Source: Geosiphon pyriformis
Taxonomy: Eukaryota; Glomeromycota; Glomeromycetes; Archaeosporales; Geosiphonaceae
Reading direction: 5' to 3'
Assembly: GCA_016748015.1 (NCBI GenBank)
Contig: JAAOMT010000436.1
Coordinates: 368,091-432,090, forward strand
DNA: 64,000 nucleotides
Below the pieces are notes generated by a model. It ran no database searches. It was given only the letters and a program-made list of their open reading frames with translations, and was not told where the DNA came from. Position 1 is the stretch's first letter. Every line of letters starts with the position of its first letter. The position numbers were made by a program, and so were the translations under genes. Below, in pieces: positions 1-11,728 of the stretch.

Positions 1-1489
1 AATAAGGAGCCATAGTCTTTAACTCTAATTGTTTTAAACAAAAGTTTGTGCATGTGGGTGGTGCCAACATCAATATCAATATTATAAGTGTGGATGATTA
101 TGCCAGCATTTGCAACCTATTGTGGTATCCAAATAGCATAATTATCCATAAGTATAATTTTATTGCCATCGATATCTGTTTGTTTCCCGGTCAGGTCGAA
201 AATCCTGGAAAAGAAGATACAAGAAATTAGAAATATTTCTTAGCTAGCATATCTCTGGTACATATCGGATATCCGATTTCCCATCCCACAAGATCAGCGA
301 GAAACCTTTAACACCAGATAACCGAAAAAGTCACCTGTGCCCCAGTGGGACCAGTGCTGGATCAGCTGGTTTTGTGGCTCAGCGAGCAGCCTTGAATGAC
401 AAAGAACCGAAAAAGTCCCTGTCACGCCACTAATTTCTAACCAAAAGATTTTACTTGCCTTTTTATATTTATCAAATAGCAGACCTGCAATAATTTCGAG
501 GGATTTGGTATAACAATTTATCTTGAGGTCAAATTGTTCTATTTAGGAAGTCCAAATTGTTCCATTTCGCAGACTTGTGTTCAAAGTACTCATGTATTTT
601 GTTTTCCGACATTAGCTAAAAATATGCTGTCTCCACGGACTTTAGATGCGTGTGTGCGAAGCAAACATGGGATCTAAAATTTGGGGATTAGTGCTTATGT
701 AAAAAATCGTGGTTACCCAAAAATAATCAGTGAGCCAAAAATCCCAAGACGTTCAACACGGTAATTCAAAGAAGTTGTATTAATGCAACTCAGCGAGTTG
801 CAAAAACCCTTGACTTTCAGTATTGATCTGATACTCTTGGAGTTCAGAAAGTTTAATAGATAAGCCAATGGTAATTAAACTTTTACAAATCGATTCTGAC
901 AAATAATCACTTGGAGACCTTATGTCTAAGTGCGACAACGTCTCACCTACCAGGTGTGAGCCATCTTTTAAATGATCCTCTTCTTGAAAACAAAGGAGAA
1001 TATTTTTAAAATATTATCCTGTAGCCAAAAGAATAGGACAATTAGTGTTCTGCCCATCTACTTTGTCCAAGTATTAAGGAGAAAGTGATAAATGCTTGTA
1101 TTAAAATCAATTTTTGGTTAAGAATTTAACGAGACACTGATACTGAAGATAGTCAGCAGTGGAGATGACTGACTTATATAAGTATGATTCTCCATTTATA
1201 AAAGAGGGGAAGACGTGATTCCCAATTATTTGTTGAATTAAAACATACAAAAAATTAAAATAACTTGAGATTTCGTTTTTTATTTATAATATTAAAGACA
1301 TTTTCGATTTGATTCTTTGATTTCAATCAGTAATTGATTTTATAGACTCAACAAATGATGTAATGCGGTTTGTGAAATTTTGACTAAGAAATTTACTGCT
1401 TAATCAAATAAGTCTAAGCCAAAGGCGAAGATACCAAAGACATAGGAAATTTTGATAAAAGCATATTGCCGATCTGGGTACATTCAGGC
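1..1489. other. Left intergenic stretch, no gene recognised
   Basis: This stretch follows the 3' end of the YL1-like gene. I see no convincing coding region: the only open frame of 60 codons (48-230, plus) has no recognisable motif and no splice context. About 290-430 is visibly richer in G and C than its surroundings and holds the 12-base word ACCGAAAAAGTC twice (321-332 and 406-417). It could contain a non-coding transcript or an old repeat, but nothing in the sequence decides this. Confidence 0.5.
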
Positions 1490-3293
1490 TCATCCTGTTC
1501 TTTTAAAAGATGATCGTCGCTCCCTAACATTATAAATCTTTTCTTTGTCCTCGGAAGGGTTTTCTTCTTTCGGCTTTTTTTCACGCTTTGGCTTTACTTG
1601 GGGTGGAGATGCAGGCTCGAAGTCAACAGGTGTTCCTGTTGCAGGCCGCTGATCAACAGCATTTACATATACGTTCAAAACAGGTGACCATACATAATCG
1701 TGGTTCAAAAGTCTCAGAAGCCTTTTATAAGCATCTACCGTTGCATAAGGAATACCAGATTTAGGATCTTTATATTTAGCTGCAAGACCCGTAAATGGAC
1801 ACAAAACCTTTTTCATTTCTGGGAAAAGCGTATTGACGATTAAAAATCAAAGTTGAGTATATATGAGAGTCATTTAAAAGTAAAAGAAAAGAAGAAAATC
1901 GATATACTTAGGGGTTTTTTCCGCCACTCTTCGAATATTTTTGCCTCTTCATCTTTGGAAAAATTTTCAAAAATAAAGAGTTTTTTAGCCTGTCGCTTAT
2001 TCACTTGCGGATCCCCAAACCCGTCTGCACCATTCCACCACTGTACACCACTCAACTCTCGCGCAATATTCTTGCCATCTTCCCCACTTGACACTTCAAC
2101 TATCAATTTTTTTTGTCTATATTGATCGTCGTCACCTTCTATATAAGATAGGTCACGGATAAATGGTCCCTCAATGAAATTTTTTTTGAAAGGTCGTGCT
2201 GATTCAATTTTTTTTGCTTCCCTTAATTCAAATTCTCGAAGCGAGGCAATGTTCGCTGCTTCAATTATTTTTGCTTCTTCAAGAAGTTCTTCCTGAGTCT
2301 TTGGTTGAACAATAACTTTTTCACGTTTCGGTAATTGGGCCTAGATAATAATCAAAAAATTACTGATACTTTGATCAAAGAATATGCTTAGTTGCGAAAG
2401 ATTATTTACCAACCCTTCTCCTCTCATATTCCTTTAACTTTCTCTGCAAGATTTTTTTACTCTCTACGGTTTGCCGTCTTGAAGAAGATCGAACTCCGTT
2501 TAATACTGGGACTGAAGAAATGAAGAGGATAAAAACTTTGAGTGTCTTGAAAAAGAATTAAGCCTCTAAAATAAAACTGAAAGTCAAGGAGAGGTTGGTG
2601 ACCTGTAGATGCCGAAGGTTTTTTTGTCCGGATGGGTTTTCGCACCATGTACTCATTAGCCCCAGGCATTGAAGTAATTCGCCCAGAATTTGTCAAAGGT
2701 GGTGTTGTAATTTCAGGAAGTTTGCGTTTTCTGAGAACAGGACCAAGTTGGGTTAAACCTTTTTTATTCGCTGCCTGATTGAATTTACAAGCTTTAGTTT
2801 ACCAGAAGCAAATTAAGATTTTAGATTATAGAGAGTCCAAATCCCCAAAATTCACATCTGCCCTCGAAGACACACCTTCTTTGCCCTTTTCTCGTCGATT
2901 AGGATCTGTTTTTCTGCATCCTCGTTGTCCTCTTCCTCATGTCCACTACTTTGGTCAAAATCAGAATCCAAGATATCATCATCATCTGGTTCAAAAGATC
3001 ATAACCTTTGTTAATGGTAAGGATATTTCCGCCAAAATTGAAAAAGTAAGGATGGCACAAAGCAAACCCAAGGGATACCATAATTTACAGTAAAATCTTC
3101 GTCGTTATCCACTTCTAAGAAAATCTCATCAACTTCTAGTTCCCGTTGTAAAAGTTCATACATTCTAAAAGGGAACGACGTGTAAATCTAGTATAAAATT
3201 CTCTTTACTCTCCGCCATGAATTTTGCCAAAAATAATGCAGCTCACCGGTTGCCTGCGTTAGGCCGTCTTTCTCTTGTTGCCACAAGTGACAT
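1490..3293 (-). CDS. SWC2: YL1/VPS72 (Swc2-like) SWR1-complex subunit, 7 exons
   Basis: Nuclear chaperone subunit of the SWR1/SRCAP remodeller; in this family the N-terminal part binds the histone H2A.Z-H2B dimer. Exons on the minus strand as I read them: 3293-3247, 3164-3079, 2985-2876, 2774-2603, 2511-2414, 2340-1908, 1818-1490. All introns are GT-AG, 73-101 bases long, and the exons sum to 1275 nt (425 codons with stop, 424 aa). The N terminus has the family signature: basic RERRPNAGNR joined across intron 1 to a MYELL-type helix, then an acidic stretch (DDDDILDSDFD). The middle contains the basic RRQTVESKK...LKEYERRR segment. The last exon is the YL1 C-terminal domain (LCPFTGLAAKYKDPKSGIPY). 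The start is the first ATG, directly before the conserved motif. Human VPS72 is of similar size. Intron 2 and 5 borders were chosen to keep the frame and are the least certain. Confidence 0.9.
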
Positions 3294-4552
3294 TTTGAAA
3301 AGCTTGTAGGCGTAAAAAAAATTTGTTGGTTTAAGAGAATTCGCCAAAGTTTTAAGATATCTGTGAAAATAACAACCTATATGATCGTCTTAGAAAAATA
3401 ATGTTAATTTCCTAAGGTTACAGTGCTCCCATAATTCACATGACATTAATAATTACATGCTTAATTAATTCTTTAATAATAAATTTTTTATAATAATATA
3501 TTTATAAAACTTGCAAAAATAATATATTATATAAAAAACATTTTTTTGTTGATTTTTTAATAATTAAAAACAATTAAACTATATATTTAATTAAAGTATT
3601 TTATTTTGTTTAATATTTTAATTTTTTTTATTAATTTATTTATATTGTTCAAACCAAAGTTAAAACATTAAAATATCATAAAACCTATTAAATAAAATAA
3701 TAATAATAATAATAATAAACCTAATAAAAAAAGTAAGTTAAAATAAAAAAACACAGTAAAAACAAAAAGTTAACAAATTAATTAATATTATTTGAATATA
3801 TAAATAATTTTTTTTTATGTTTAACAAGTAAGATCTACACATTATTATTATGGATTGACTAAACACTTTTTAAAAAATTGCAATAATTTTTTATTGTCTT
3901 TTTTAGCTCTTAAAAACAATAATATTCAGAACAACAAAATTATTAACAATAATACTTCTAATTAAAGACTTTATTATGACAATAAAAAAAATTTCTTAGT
4001 TAAAACCATTATTTATTAGCCTTTAAACTAAAAGATATATTTTTAAAAAGTAAAAGTACAAATCAATTAGAAAAATTTTTTTTTTACACTTTTAACTTAA
4101 CTAATAATAATCATAACATAAATAAACTGGCTATTAATTTCTTTAACTTAACAAAAAAGAAAAAAGAAGCCAAAGTTAATTTTATTTTAGATTTTAACAA
4201 AGTCTCAACTTTTACTGTTAATAATAATAAGTTATTAAAAGCTAAAGTCTTTAAAAATTTTCCAAAGCTAGAATTACTAAAAATTATACAAAAATCTAAA
4301 TCTTATTTTATTGTTAAAGATTTTATAAAAACCCTAATACACTTTACTTTCAACTAATTAATAATTTATCTATAATTTAAAAAAAATTTTCACAAATCTT
4401 TAATTTCAAAAAAAAAACCAAAAACCAACAAACACTTTTGTTAAGCTAAACTTGCTAATAATAGTAATATCACTCTTTTAATTTGTAAAATTTAAGTAAT
4501 TAATTACTTTATTGATTTAATTTTAAATAATAGATTATCTGTTAGTGTTATT
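3294..4552. other. AT-rich stretch, no recognisable gene
   Basis: Very AT-rich DNA upstream of the YL1-like gene, with homopolymer runs and a short (TAA)n tract near 3696-3718. The first ~100 bases must include the YL1 promoter and 5' UTR, but no specific element can be named. 3850-4550 could be badly decayed retroelement body, because a decayed LTR follows directly, but I cannot align it to any element in the window. Confidence 0.4.
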
Positions 4553-5190
4553 GCCAATATTACCAGAGTTTTTTGGTTTTTTTTTTTGAATGTTGTTGTT
4601 TATTGTTTTGCTGTTAATTCTGAATTATTAAAAACTTATAAATTTTCAATAATTAAATTTATCTTCAAATTATATCTTATAATTTAAACTACTAGACTTA
4701 TGAGTAAAATGGCCAATTTTATGCCAATTATTTGTATAGTTACTTTGCAGTAAAAGTTAACTCTTTCCCAAAAATTGCTTATCTAAAAGCTCACTAAAAA
4801 ATATGTAATTACTTTGCTGTAAAAATTAACTTTTTTTTAAGAATTACTCATTTAGAAGTTCACTAAAAAATATATAATTATTATGAAAGTTAACTTTTTT
4901 CCAAGAATTGCTTATTTGAAAGCTTACTAAAAAATATATAGTTACTTTATTATAAAAGTCAACTTTTTTACAGAAATTTTATCTATAGACTACTCTAATA
5001 TATATAATATAAAAAATATAAGAAAAAAAAAATTTTGTTAAGGAAATTATTTTTTGTTTAAGCTTAGAATCATTAAAAAATTACTGAAATTAGTAGTTAA
5101 TTAATTTTAAAATATTAGTTAAAATTTGGAAATTTTAAGTGTAATAATTTAAAAAATTTGTTTTTTAAAATATTTGTTTTATTAATTTTA
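4553..5190 (-). repeat. Decayed C-type LTR remnant with tripled U3 unit
   Basis: Alignable by eye with the LTRs of element C (32127 and 51273 onward): the outer end (ACCAGAGTTTTTTGG against ACTGGAGGTTTTTGG), the 'gaatggccaatt' block and the trailing 'gtgcaataatt' block occur in the same order. The copy has drifted strongly to A and T. A unit of about 65-70 bases (GTTACTTTGC...CTCACTAAAAAATAT) is present three times in tandem at about 4735-4960, whereas intact C LTRs have it about once. The right end is cut by element E. Confidence 0.65.
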
Positions 5191-5197
5191 TATATAT

Positions 5198-6015
5198 TGT
5201 TATTTATAAAAAATAGAAATTATAATAGTTAGATAAAACAGCCAATAAGAAATAAGTGTAGTAAAATGGAAATTCCAAAAAAATTTTCAAGAAATTTCAG
5301 GATTTCAGAATTCTAAAATCCCAGAATTTTTTTCAAAGAATTAAAAAATTTCAAGGAATCTTATATAACAAAAATTATGTATATATAACAAGAGTATTAA
5401 AAGTAAGAAAAAACATTGAAAAATTCAAACAAATAGTTAGAGACAAGTAATTAAATATTTTTTTTTTCAAAAGTTAGATTTTTACATCTTGAAATAAAAT
5501 CATCTAAATATCAAATAAAATTATTGTTTTATTATTTAAATTATTAAACTAAAATTGCTATTTCTTAACTACATTAACAATTCATGTTAATAACATTTGC
5601 CACTTAATCATATTGGACTAATAGCTTTTAATTATAACTATTAACAGAATACTAATTTTTTATTTTTATTTTTTATTATTTTTGTTTTGTTTTTATTGTT
5701 AACTAATTAATTAAAAAATTAAGTGCTAAAATATTGATGTTAAAGATAGCCTAATAAAAAACCTGTGAAACAAGAATAACAAACTTAGAAAAAAAAATAG
5801 CTTATCAGAAAAGCATAATTGTTAGATTAAATTAGTTATTATGCTAAAAAAATTCATAGAAGAAAATATTATTTAAATCTCTGTTTATTATACAAAAAAC
5901 TTTAACAAATTTCTTAGATTTTGAAAATCTTTAGAAATTAACAGTATTATTAACTATTGAGCACTAAGTTATAAGTTTGTTATTTATTTTAACACCCAAA
6001 TAATTACTTGTAATA
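5198..6015 (+). repeat. Element E 5' LTR
   Basis: Begins TGTTATTTAT and ends TTGTAATA, followed by TTTGGTGTTCTTTG, the decayed counterpart of the TTTGGTGCT primer-site region seen in the other elements. It carries the D-type U3 repeats in decayed form (ccagaatt..., 5270-5360) and a damaged version of the LTR hairpin near 5570-5590. Confidence 0.7.
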
Positions 6016-8028
6016 TTTGGTGTTCTTTGTAAAATATAATTTAACAAAAAACTAGCACCAACATCAACTAAAAATTAGAGAGATACTTAACTAACAATTA
6101 AGCAATTTATTAGCCTTTACAATGTTGTAACAATTAAGAAAACTCCAATTATTTCCAAAATTAATTGCATTTATCATCAACAAATTAACTATAATAACAA
6201 AAAATACATAATTGTTACTATTATAGTAAACAAGGCCATTTAAAAGCAGATTGTCACTTTAAATTTAATAATTAATGATCAAAAAATTAGTATTAAAATC
6301 TTAATCACAGATTTCAAACTCCGAATTACATCCCAAATTAAGAACAATATTAATATTAGCCTTATTACACCCCAATGATACAACAACTAATATATGTATC
6401 TTTAGTTTATAAGACTTTAGCACCAGTAATCTATTAACTATAACTACAAATAATTTATCAACCACAGTCACAAGTAATTTATTAAACTCAAACAATTCAA
6501 ATACCACTTCAAAATTTAGCTTAAATAGCAATCAGAAATTAAAGACCAAGAATTACACATATTTAACAGGACTGGTAATTGATAATAGTAAGACACCAAC
6601 CAATTTCCAATTCGTTAAATCAGCCATTAAGATCATGTCAGCAGAGTTTAAGAAATAAGTACACCCAAAACCCAAATTTTCAGAACTATTTAAGTCTCTT
6701 GATTATTCCAAAAAACAATTCATTTAACAACTTAAAACCCAATCTAATACCATTCACTAACAATATTCCACCAACAATGGTCACCAAAAATAAGTTACTT
6801 ACAGCTATTTTTTTTTCAAATTAGAAGAATCAGCAATAACACTTCTATTTAGTAGAGCTGTTTTTAATGTTAAACCAATTATCATAATATATATGAATGC
6901 CAAAGTCTATGACTAATCTATTAAGCTAATTCTTAATAGTAGGTTAGCAGACAGTATTATCATATGACAATTCATAAACCAACTAGGTTGCCAAATTGAT
7001 TGTATTATTAGCACCAAAATTATTACAGTCAATGGAACAATAAAAACTTCTATTGGCAAATTAATAACTTTTCTTTTAAAGTTAAAGACATTATCACATT
7101 AATTAAAGTGTTGGTAATAAAAGCTACACAATATCAAGCTTTTATTAGTAATAATTGGCTGTTCAAAACCAATGCTATGCTTGATTGAAATACTCAGAAG
7201 CCATAGCTTAATTAAGATAATTAGCAAACTCAAGTATTTGCTACCTATGGCCACTTTAAAACAAACACACCATTTAATTACCACTAATTAAGTTCAAAAA
7301 AAAAAAACCCCCTATTTAAAAAATTTATTAAGTCTTGTAAGCTAAAGATAAACACAACAAACCATCACCAATACTCTCTTGGAATAATAATAAAAAGAAA
7401 AGAAAAGAACAAACTGCAAGTTAACACCTTTTCAAAAGAAACAAATAATAATTAATATGTTCTATACTTATCAAAACCAAAAAAAAAACTATTCTACTAC
7501 CAAAATATAGCACTCACTTAAAAAAAACAAAAGCAGTATTTAGTATAATTAACCACTAAACTCTGTAAACATTATATAATTCTTAGTAACTTTGAATATT
7601 GTAATAATTATAACTTTATTTACAATCTATTACCATGTTTAATTGATTTAATTTTTAAAAAAAAGAGCCAATCAACAACTGTGCTTCAGAATTAGAATCA
7701 AAATTTAATTCTGATTCAGACTTCAATGATGACAACAACAATAATTCTAATTCTGCTTAAAATAGCAATAACAATAATAACAATTCAAACTCCAATAAAA
7801 ACTTCAAACAATATATCATGCTTTTAAATCTTTTATCAAAGCAAAAACATAAATGGTTTAGCAATAATAATGAGAGTATTAAATTAAAACATGTACATGA
7901 TACCAATATAGGGTTTAAACTCAGATATCTAGAAAAAACTGCCATTAGATTAGAATATTATTTGCATATTAGTATAGAATTAAAAAATTTAAAAGATTTC
8001 AATAGAGCTTAATATTAAAAAAAAATAT
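6016..8028 (+). pseudogene. Element E gag-pol remnant
   Basis: Collapsed coding region. A zinc-knuckle remnant near 6205-6255 reads CYYYSKQGH..ADCH, with Tyr replacing the second zinc-binding Cys. A protease remnant follows (6579-7240); the catalytic triad position reads LILNSR instead of LILDSG, so the Asp is lost. The dUTPase start (about 7890-7990) keeps the VHDTNIGFKLRY segment and then ends abruptly at the deletion. Differences from element A are mostly C-to-T and G-to-A. No product is expected. Confidence 0.7.
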
Positions 8029-8922
8029 TATTACTCATAGAAATTTAGGAATTTTTAATAAAGATATAAAGTAGCCAATTAGAAATAAGTATAGTAAAAA
8101 AAAAATTTCAGAATTTCTCTTAAGAAATTACAAAATTCCAAAAATTTCAAGATTTCTTTTGAGAAATTACAAGATTTTAGAAATTCTAAAATTTTTGGCT
8201 AAAAAAATTAAAAAAATTCAAGAAATCTTATATAACATAAAATATATATATATAGTAAGAGTATTAAAAGCAGAAAAAATAATTTTTAAAGAATTTAATA
8301 GAGTTTATGTTAATTTAAAACAATACTACTTTCTTCAAAAAATAGTTTTCTACAACTTGAAGTAAAATTATTTCTATATTAATAAAATTATTCATTATTA
8401 TCAAATCTATATTATTATCACTTGATTAAGAATATTAATCACTTTTACTACTATCAACACTTTATGTTGATAAAATCCAACACTTAACCATACTAAAACA
8501 ATAGTTCTTGATTACAGTTATTAACAAAATACTAATTTTTTATTTTTTTTTCTTAATTTTTTATTTTTTTTATTTTATTTTATTGTTGTTACTAATTAAT
8601 TAAAGAGATTAAGCATTAAGTATTTAATATCAAAGATAATTTGGTAAAAAACCCAGGAATAAAAGTAGAAATTTAAGGATAGCTTATCAAAAGAGCATAA
8701 CTGTTAGATTACACTAGCCATTATGCTGAAGAAAAAAATTCATGAAATAAACTTCTAAAAAAGTATTAAAATAATCATTGATTTCTGTTTATTATACAAA
8801 AGACTCAATCAAAACCTTTAGATTATGAAAACTTTCAGAAAATACCAACATTAACCAGCTATTAAACATCAAATTACAGATTTGTTATTTGTATCAACAC
8901 TTCCAAATAATCATCTGTAACA
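8029..8922 (+). repeat. Element E 3' LTR
   Basis: Begins TATTACTCATAG (TGTTACTC in other copies), right after an A-rich remnant of the polypurine tract, and ends TCTGTAACA. It keeps a recognisable hairpin near 8450 (arms TATCAACA and TGTTGATA) despite the general decay. Confidence 0.7.
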
Positions 8923-9862
8923 GTACTTTAGACTTTGTTTGACAAGTAAATTTACTTAAATTCTGATTGGACAACAAAATTTAGGAAATTTTTTGATAAT
9001 AATAGAAACAAAATTATAATTAAACAATTATTGACTTACTCTAAAAAAATATATAGGTCTTATAAGATATCAAAAACTAAGACTACTAAAGATTTTCATA
9101 TTAGAACAGTTATTATTAAACAAATAAAAGCTTTTGTTAATAATAAGAGTTAAATAATAAGAAGTATATTAAAAAACCTTTTAGTAAGATTATGCTGAAT
9201 TATTTAGTTAACAATAGTAAATTGGTTTTAAAGTCTAATGCAGTCAAATATAAAATTGATTTGATAATAAAAAATGGACCAGAAAATGCATAATTAAGTC
9301 TAATATTTTTTTTATTGACAGAGACAATTTGTATCTTTCAATTATATTGCAAATAATATATTTTCTGGTGTAATGTTTCATATTAGTTTTGATAAATTTT
9401 TGTTAATAGTTAAGAATCTTTTTGATAACAAAGCTGCTGGACTGTTTAGTATATCTAACAAGTTGTGAAAGGATTATAACAAGTTTGTTCTAAAGTGTTT
9501 TTTGCATTTTTTTAATTTATGCTTAGCAGCTAAATTGGTTTTTAATGTTTGGAAGAAAGTCTGAATGTTTATAATTTTAAAATGTTATAATTAAAAAGAT
9601 GTTTTAACAAATACCAAACTTATTGCTTTTATTGAAACAATAAGAAAAATTTTTTGAAAATTCTGTCTAATTATATTTTTGAGGCCTATAGCAAATACAA
9701 TGTTTTATATAAAAACAACTTTTCAGTTTTAAAAGGCATTTCAACTTAGTCTTTTATCTTTGCTGTTAGATTTGTAATAAAAAATGCTCTGAAAAAAAGT
9801 AGAGAAATCTGGTTTGTACTCCAAAACATATATAAAACATATAATTTAATGAATTGGTATTA
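8923..9862 (+). pseudogene. Decayed LINE ORF2 fragment (endonuclease-RT linker and first RT motifs)
   Basis: Plus-strand remnant of a non-LTR retrotransposon of the same kind as the LINE at 52-58 kb. Conceptual translation with stops gives blocks that align with that copy: ...FSGVMFHISFDKF..., NKAAGLFSISNKL, and DALKKSREIWFVLQ further on. It therefore covers the region from the endonuclease-RT linker to the RT finger. It starts abruptly at the element E 3' LTR and ends where repeat G begins. Many stops; no product. Confidence 0.65.
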
Positions 9863-10886
9863 TCTGAGTAGAAAAACCAATCTAAAGTTATAAAAAAAAC
9901 GTAACCAAAAATGTGATGCCATAAAATAACACAAGATAATATGAAAGAATACAGAATAATACATAATAATTCAAGATAATATAATACAAAACTTAATAAT
10001 ATATTATAGCATGAAATAACTAATTGAAACATAGAATAACTAGTAATAATATAGAAAAATAAAGTAATAACAGAAATAGTAAAGCAATAACTAGCAAGAA
10101 TAAAACAATTAAAAAACAATCCTGTAAAACCAAAAAGAATATATAAAAATAAATAGTTGTAAAAGTTAAAAAAACAGCCAGACAAGAATCAATTTTTTCT
10201 TTCCTTATAATTATCTTACAAAAATAAAGGACTTATTTAAAAACATGAAATTCTCGATATATAGTCATTAATTATTCTGTGCTTAAATCAAATTAATCTT
10301 TGTTTTATATTTTCATTCCAGGACAGATGCTCTGAATACAAATGCTTCGAATCCTTAATAACTTAGACCAATTATTCTTGATTACAGCAATTAATAATAC
10401 TAATTTATTTTCTTTTATTTTCTTTTATTTTTCTTTTATTTTATTTTATTCTTTTTTGTGGAGTGACAACATAGAAAAATCAACTGTTTGAGAATAAATT
10501 TTGTAATAACTTGGTAAAAAAAGAAAGTTTTCTTTAAGTTTGAATATTAATATTATCTTGGTAGCTTATTAGAAAGGTGAAAAGATACTACCAGATCTTA
10601 ATAACTATGCTTATTAGCTCGAAAAAAATAGTTTACATTTATATACAAAAAGTTACAACACTACAAAACATATCTTTGTGCCTTATAACCAAAGAACTTC
10701 ACAAGTAAATTCATAACAATCAAACAGATCTTCAGAGACTGATAACACTAACACAACAAACAAGCTTATTAAATAAAAACCATTAAAAGCTTCTTAAAAA
10801 CCCAAAATCTTGAGCACTAAACATTATTACCATATATTACTAAGTTTATTCATAATATTGGTTACATTTGAAAAACAGTTTAACAT
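9863..10886 (+). repeat. Repeat G, copy 1 (about 1 kb, LTR-like)
   Basis: Same order of blocks as copy 2 at about 58466-59350: an 'aaataacacaa' rich stretch, then 'cagatgct...aaatgctt', 'cttaataacttagaccaatta', a T-rich tract, and a 'tagcttattagaaaggtgaaaa' block. The last part resembles the R-U5 layout of the family LTRs (...cttaccagaagggca...), so it may be a solo LTR of a related family. The end is uncertain because element F follows directly. A 139-codon open frame here (minus strand) is hydrophobic low-complexity and not a gene. Confidence 0.5.
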
Positions 10887-11728
10887 TGTTACAAATGATT
10901 ATTTAGGGTGTTAAAACAAATAACAAACCCATAATTTAGTGTTTAATAGCTGAAAATTTTGATAATTTCTGAAAATTTTGAAGTCTAAAGATTTTGGTTA
11001 AGTTTTTTATATAATAAACAAAGATTCAATTGATGGTTTTTTTTATGAATTTTTTTTTTAGCATAGTGGCCAGTTTATTTTAACAGTTGTACTTTTTTGA
11101 TAAGCTATTCTTAAATTTTTATTTTTGTTTTCAGGTTTTTTATCAGGCTATTTTTAATATCAAATATTCAGTATTTTATTCTTTTAATCAATTAGTAAAC
11201 ACCAAAAAAACGAAATAAATAAAAATAAAGAAAATAATAAAAAGAAATAAAAAATTAGTATTTTGTCAATAGTTATAATCAAGAACTATTGTTCTAGTGT
11301 AGTTAAGTATTAGATTTTATTAACATGAAATATTAATAGTAGAAAAAGTGATTAATATTCTTAATCAAGCAATGATTATATGAGTTAAGTGATAATTAAA
11401 TATTTTTATTGATATTTATGGGTTTTTACTTTAAGTTATAGAAAACTATCTTTTAAAAAAAGAGTAGAGATAAATAGTTATTGCTAGCTACTATTTTATC
11501 TAAGTTGAATGAATCTTTGCTGCTTTTAATATTCTTGCTATATATATATATAATTTGTGTTTTATAAGATTTTTTGAAATTCTGCAATTTTGTAATTCCT
11601 CAAAAAAAATCTTGAAATTCTGGAATCCTATAATTTCTTAAGAGAAATCTTGCAATTTTTTTTTACTATGTCTATTTCTGATTGGTTATTTTACCTATTA
11701 TTATAATTCCTAATTTTTATGAGTAATA
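10887..11728 (-). repeat. Element F 3' LTR
   Basis: Plus-strand reading starts TGTTACAAATG and ends GAGTAATA (GAGTAACA in others), then an A/T-degraded polypurine region. It contains decayed D-type U3 repeats (11560-11660) and a damaged hairpin near 11320. Confidence 0.75.

Larger units (their letters stand above)
5198..8922 (+). mobile_element. Element E: decayed, internally deleted Ty3-like LTR element
   Basis: Two LTRs (5198-6015 and 8029-8922) flank about 2 kb. The internal part matches element A in two blocks only: end of Gag through protease and cysteine-rich region, then the very start of the dUTPase, then a jump to the 3' tail (aatagagcttaatatt) beside the 3' LTR. Most of Gag, RT, RNase H and integrase are missing. 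Compared with A the sequence is strongly shifted to A/T, with many stops. No matching 4-bp target duplication is visible (ATAT left, GTAC right), so the ends may derive from a recombination or deletion. Confidence 0.75.

Noticed and set aside
48-230. 60-codon plus-strand frame at the left edge
   Set aside because: No motif, no splice partner and ordinary for AT-rich DNA; could be a terminal exon but there is no support.
300-420. Possible tRNA or 5S rRNA in the GC-richer island
   Set aside because: No cloverleaf arms or A/B-box pair with correct spacing could be assembled.
9766-10185. 139-codon minus-strand open frame, rich in Phe, Leu, Ile and Tyr
   Set aside because: It is low-complexity reading through repeat G and the end of a decayed LINE; the other copy of repeat G does not keep the frame and no membrane-protein family is recognisable.
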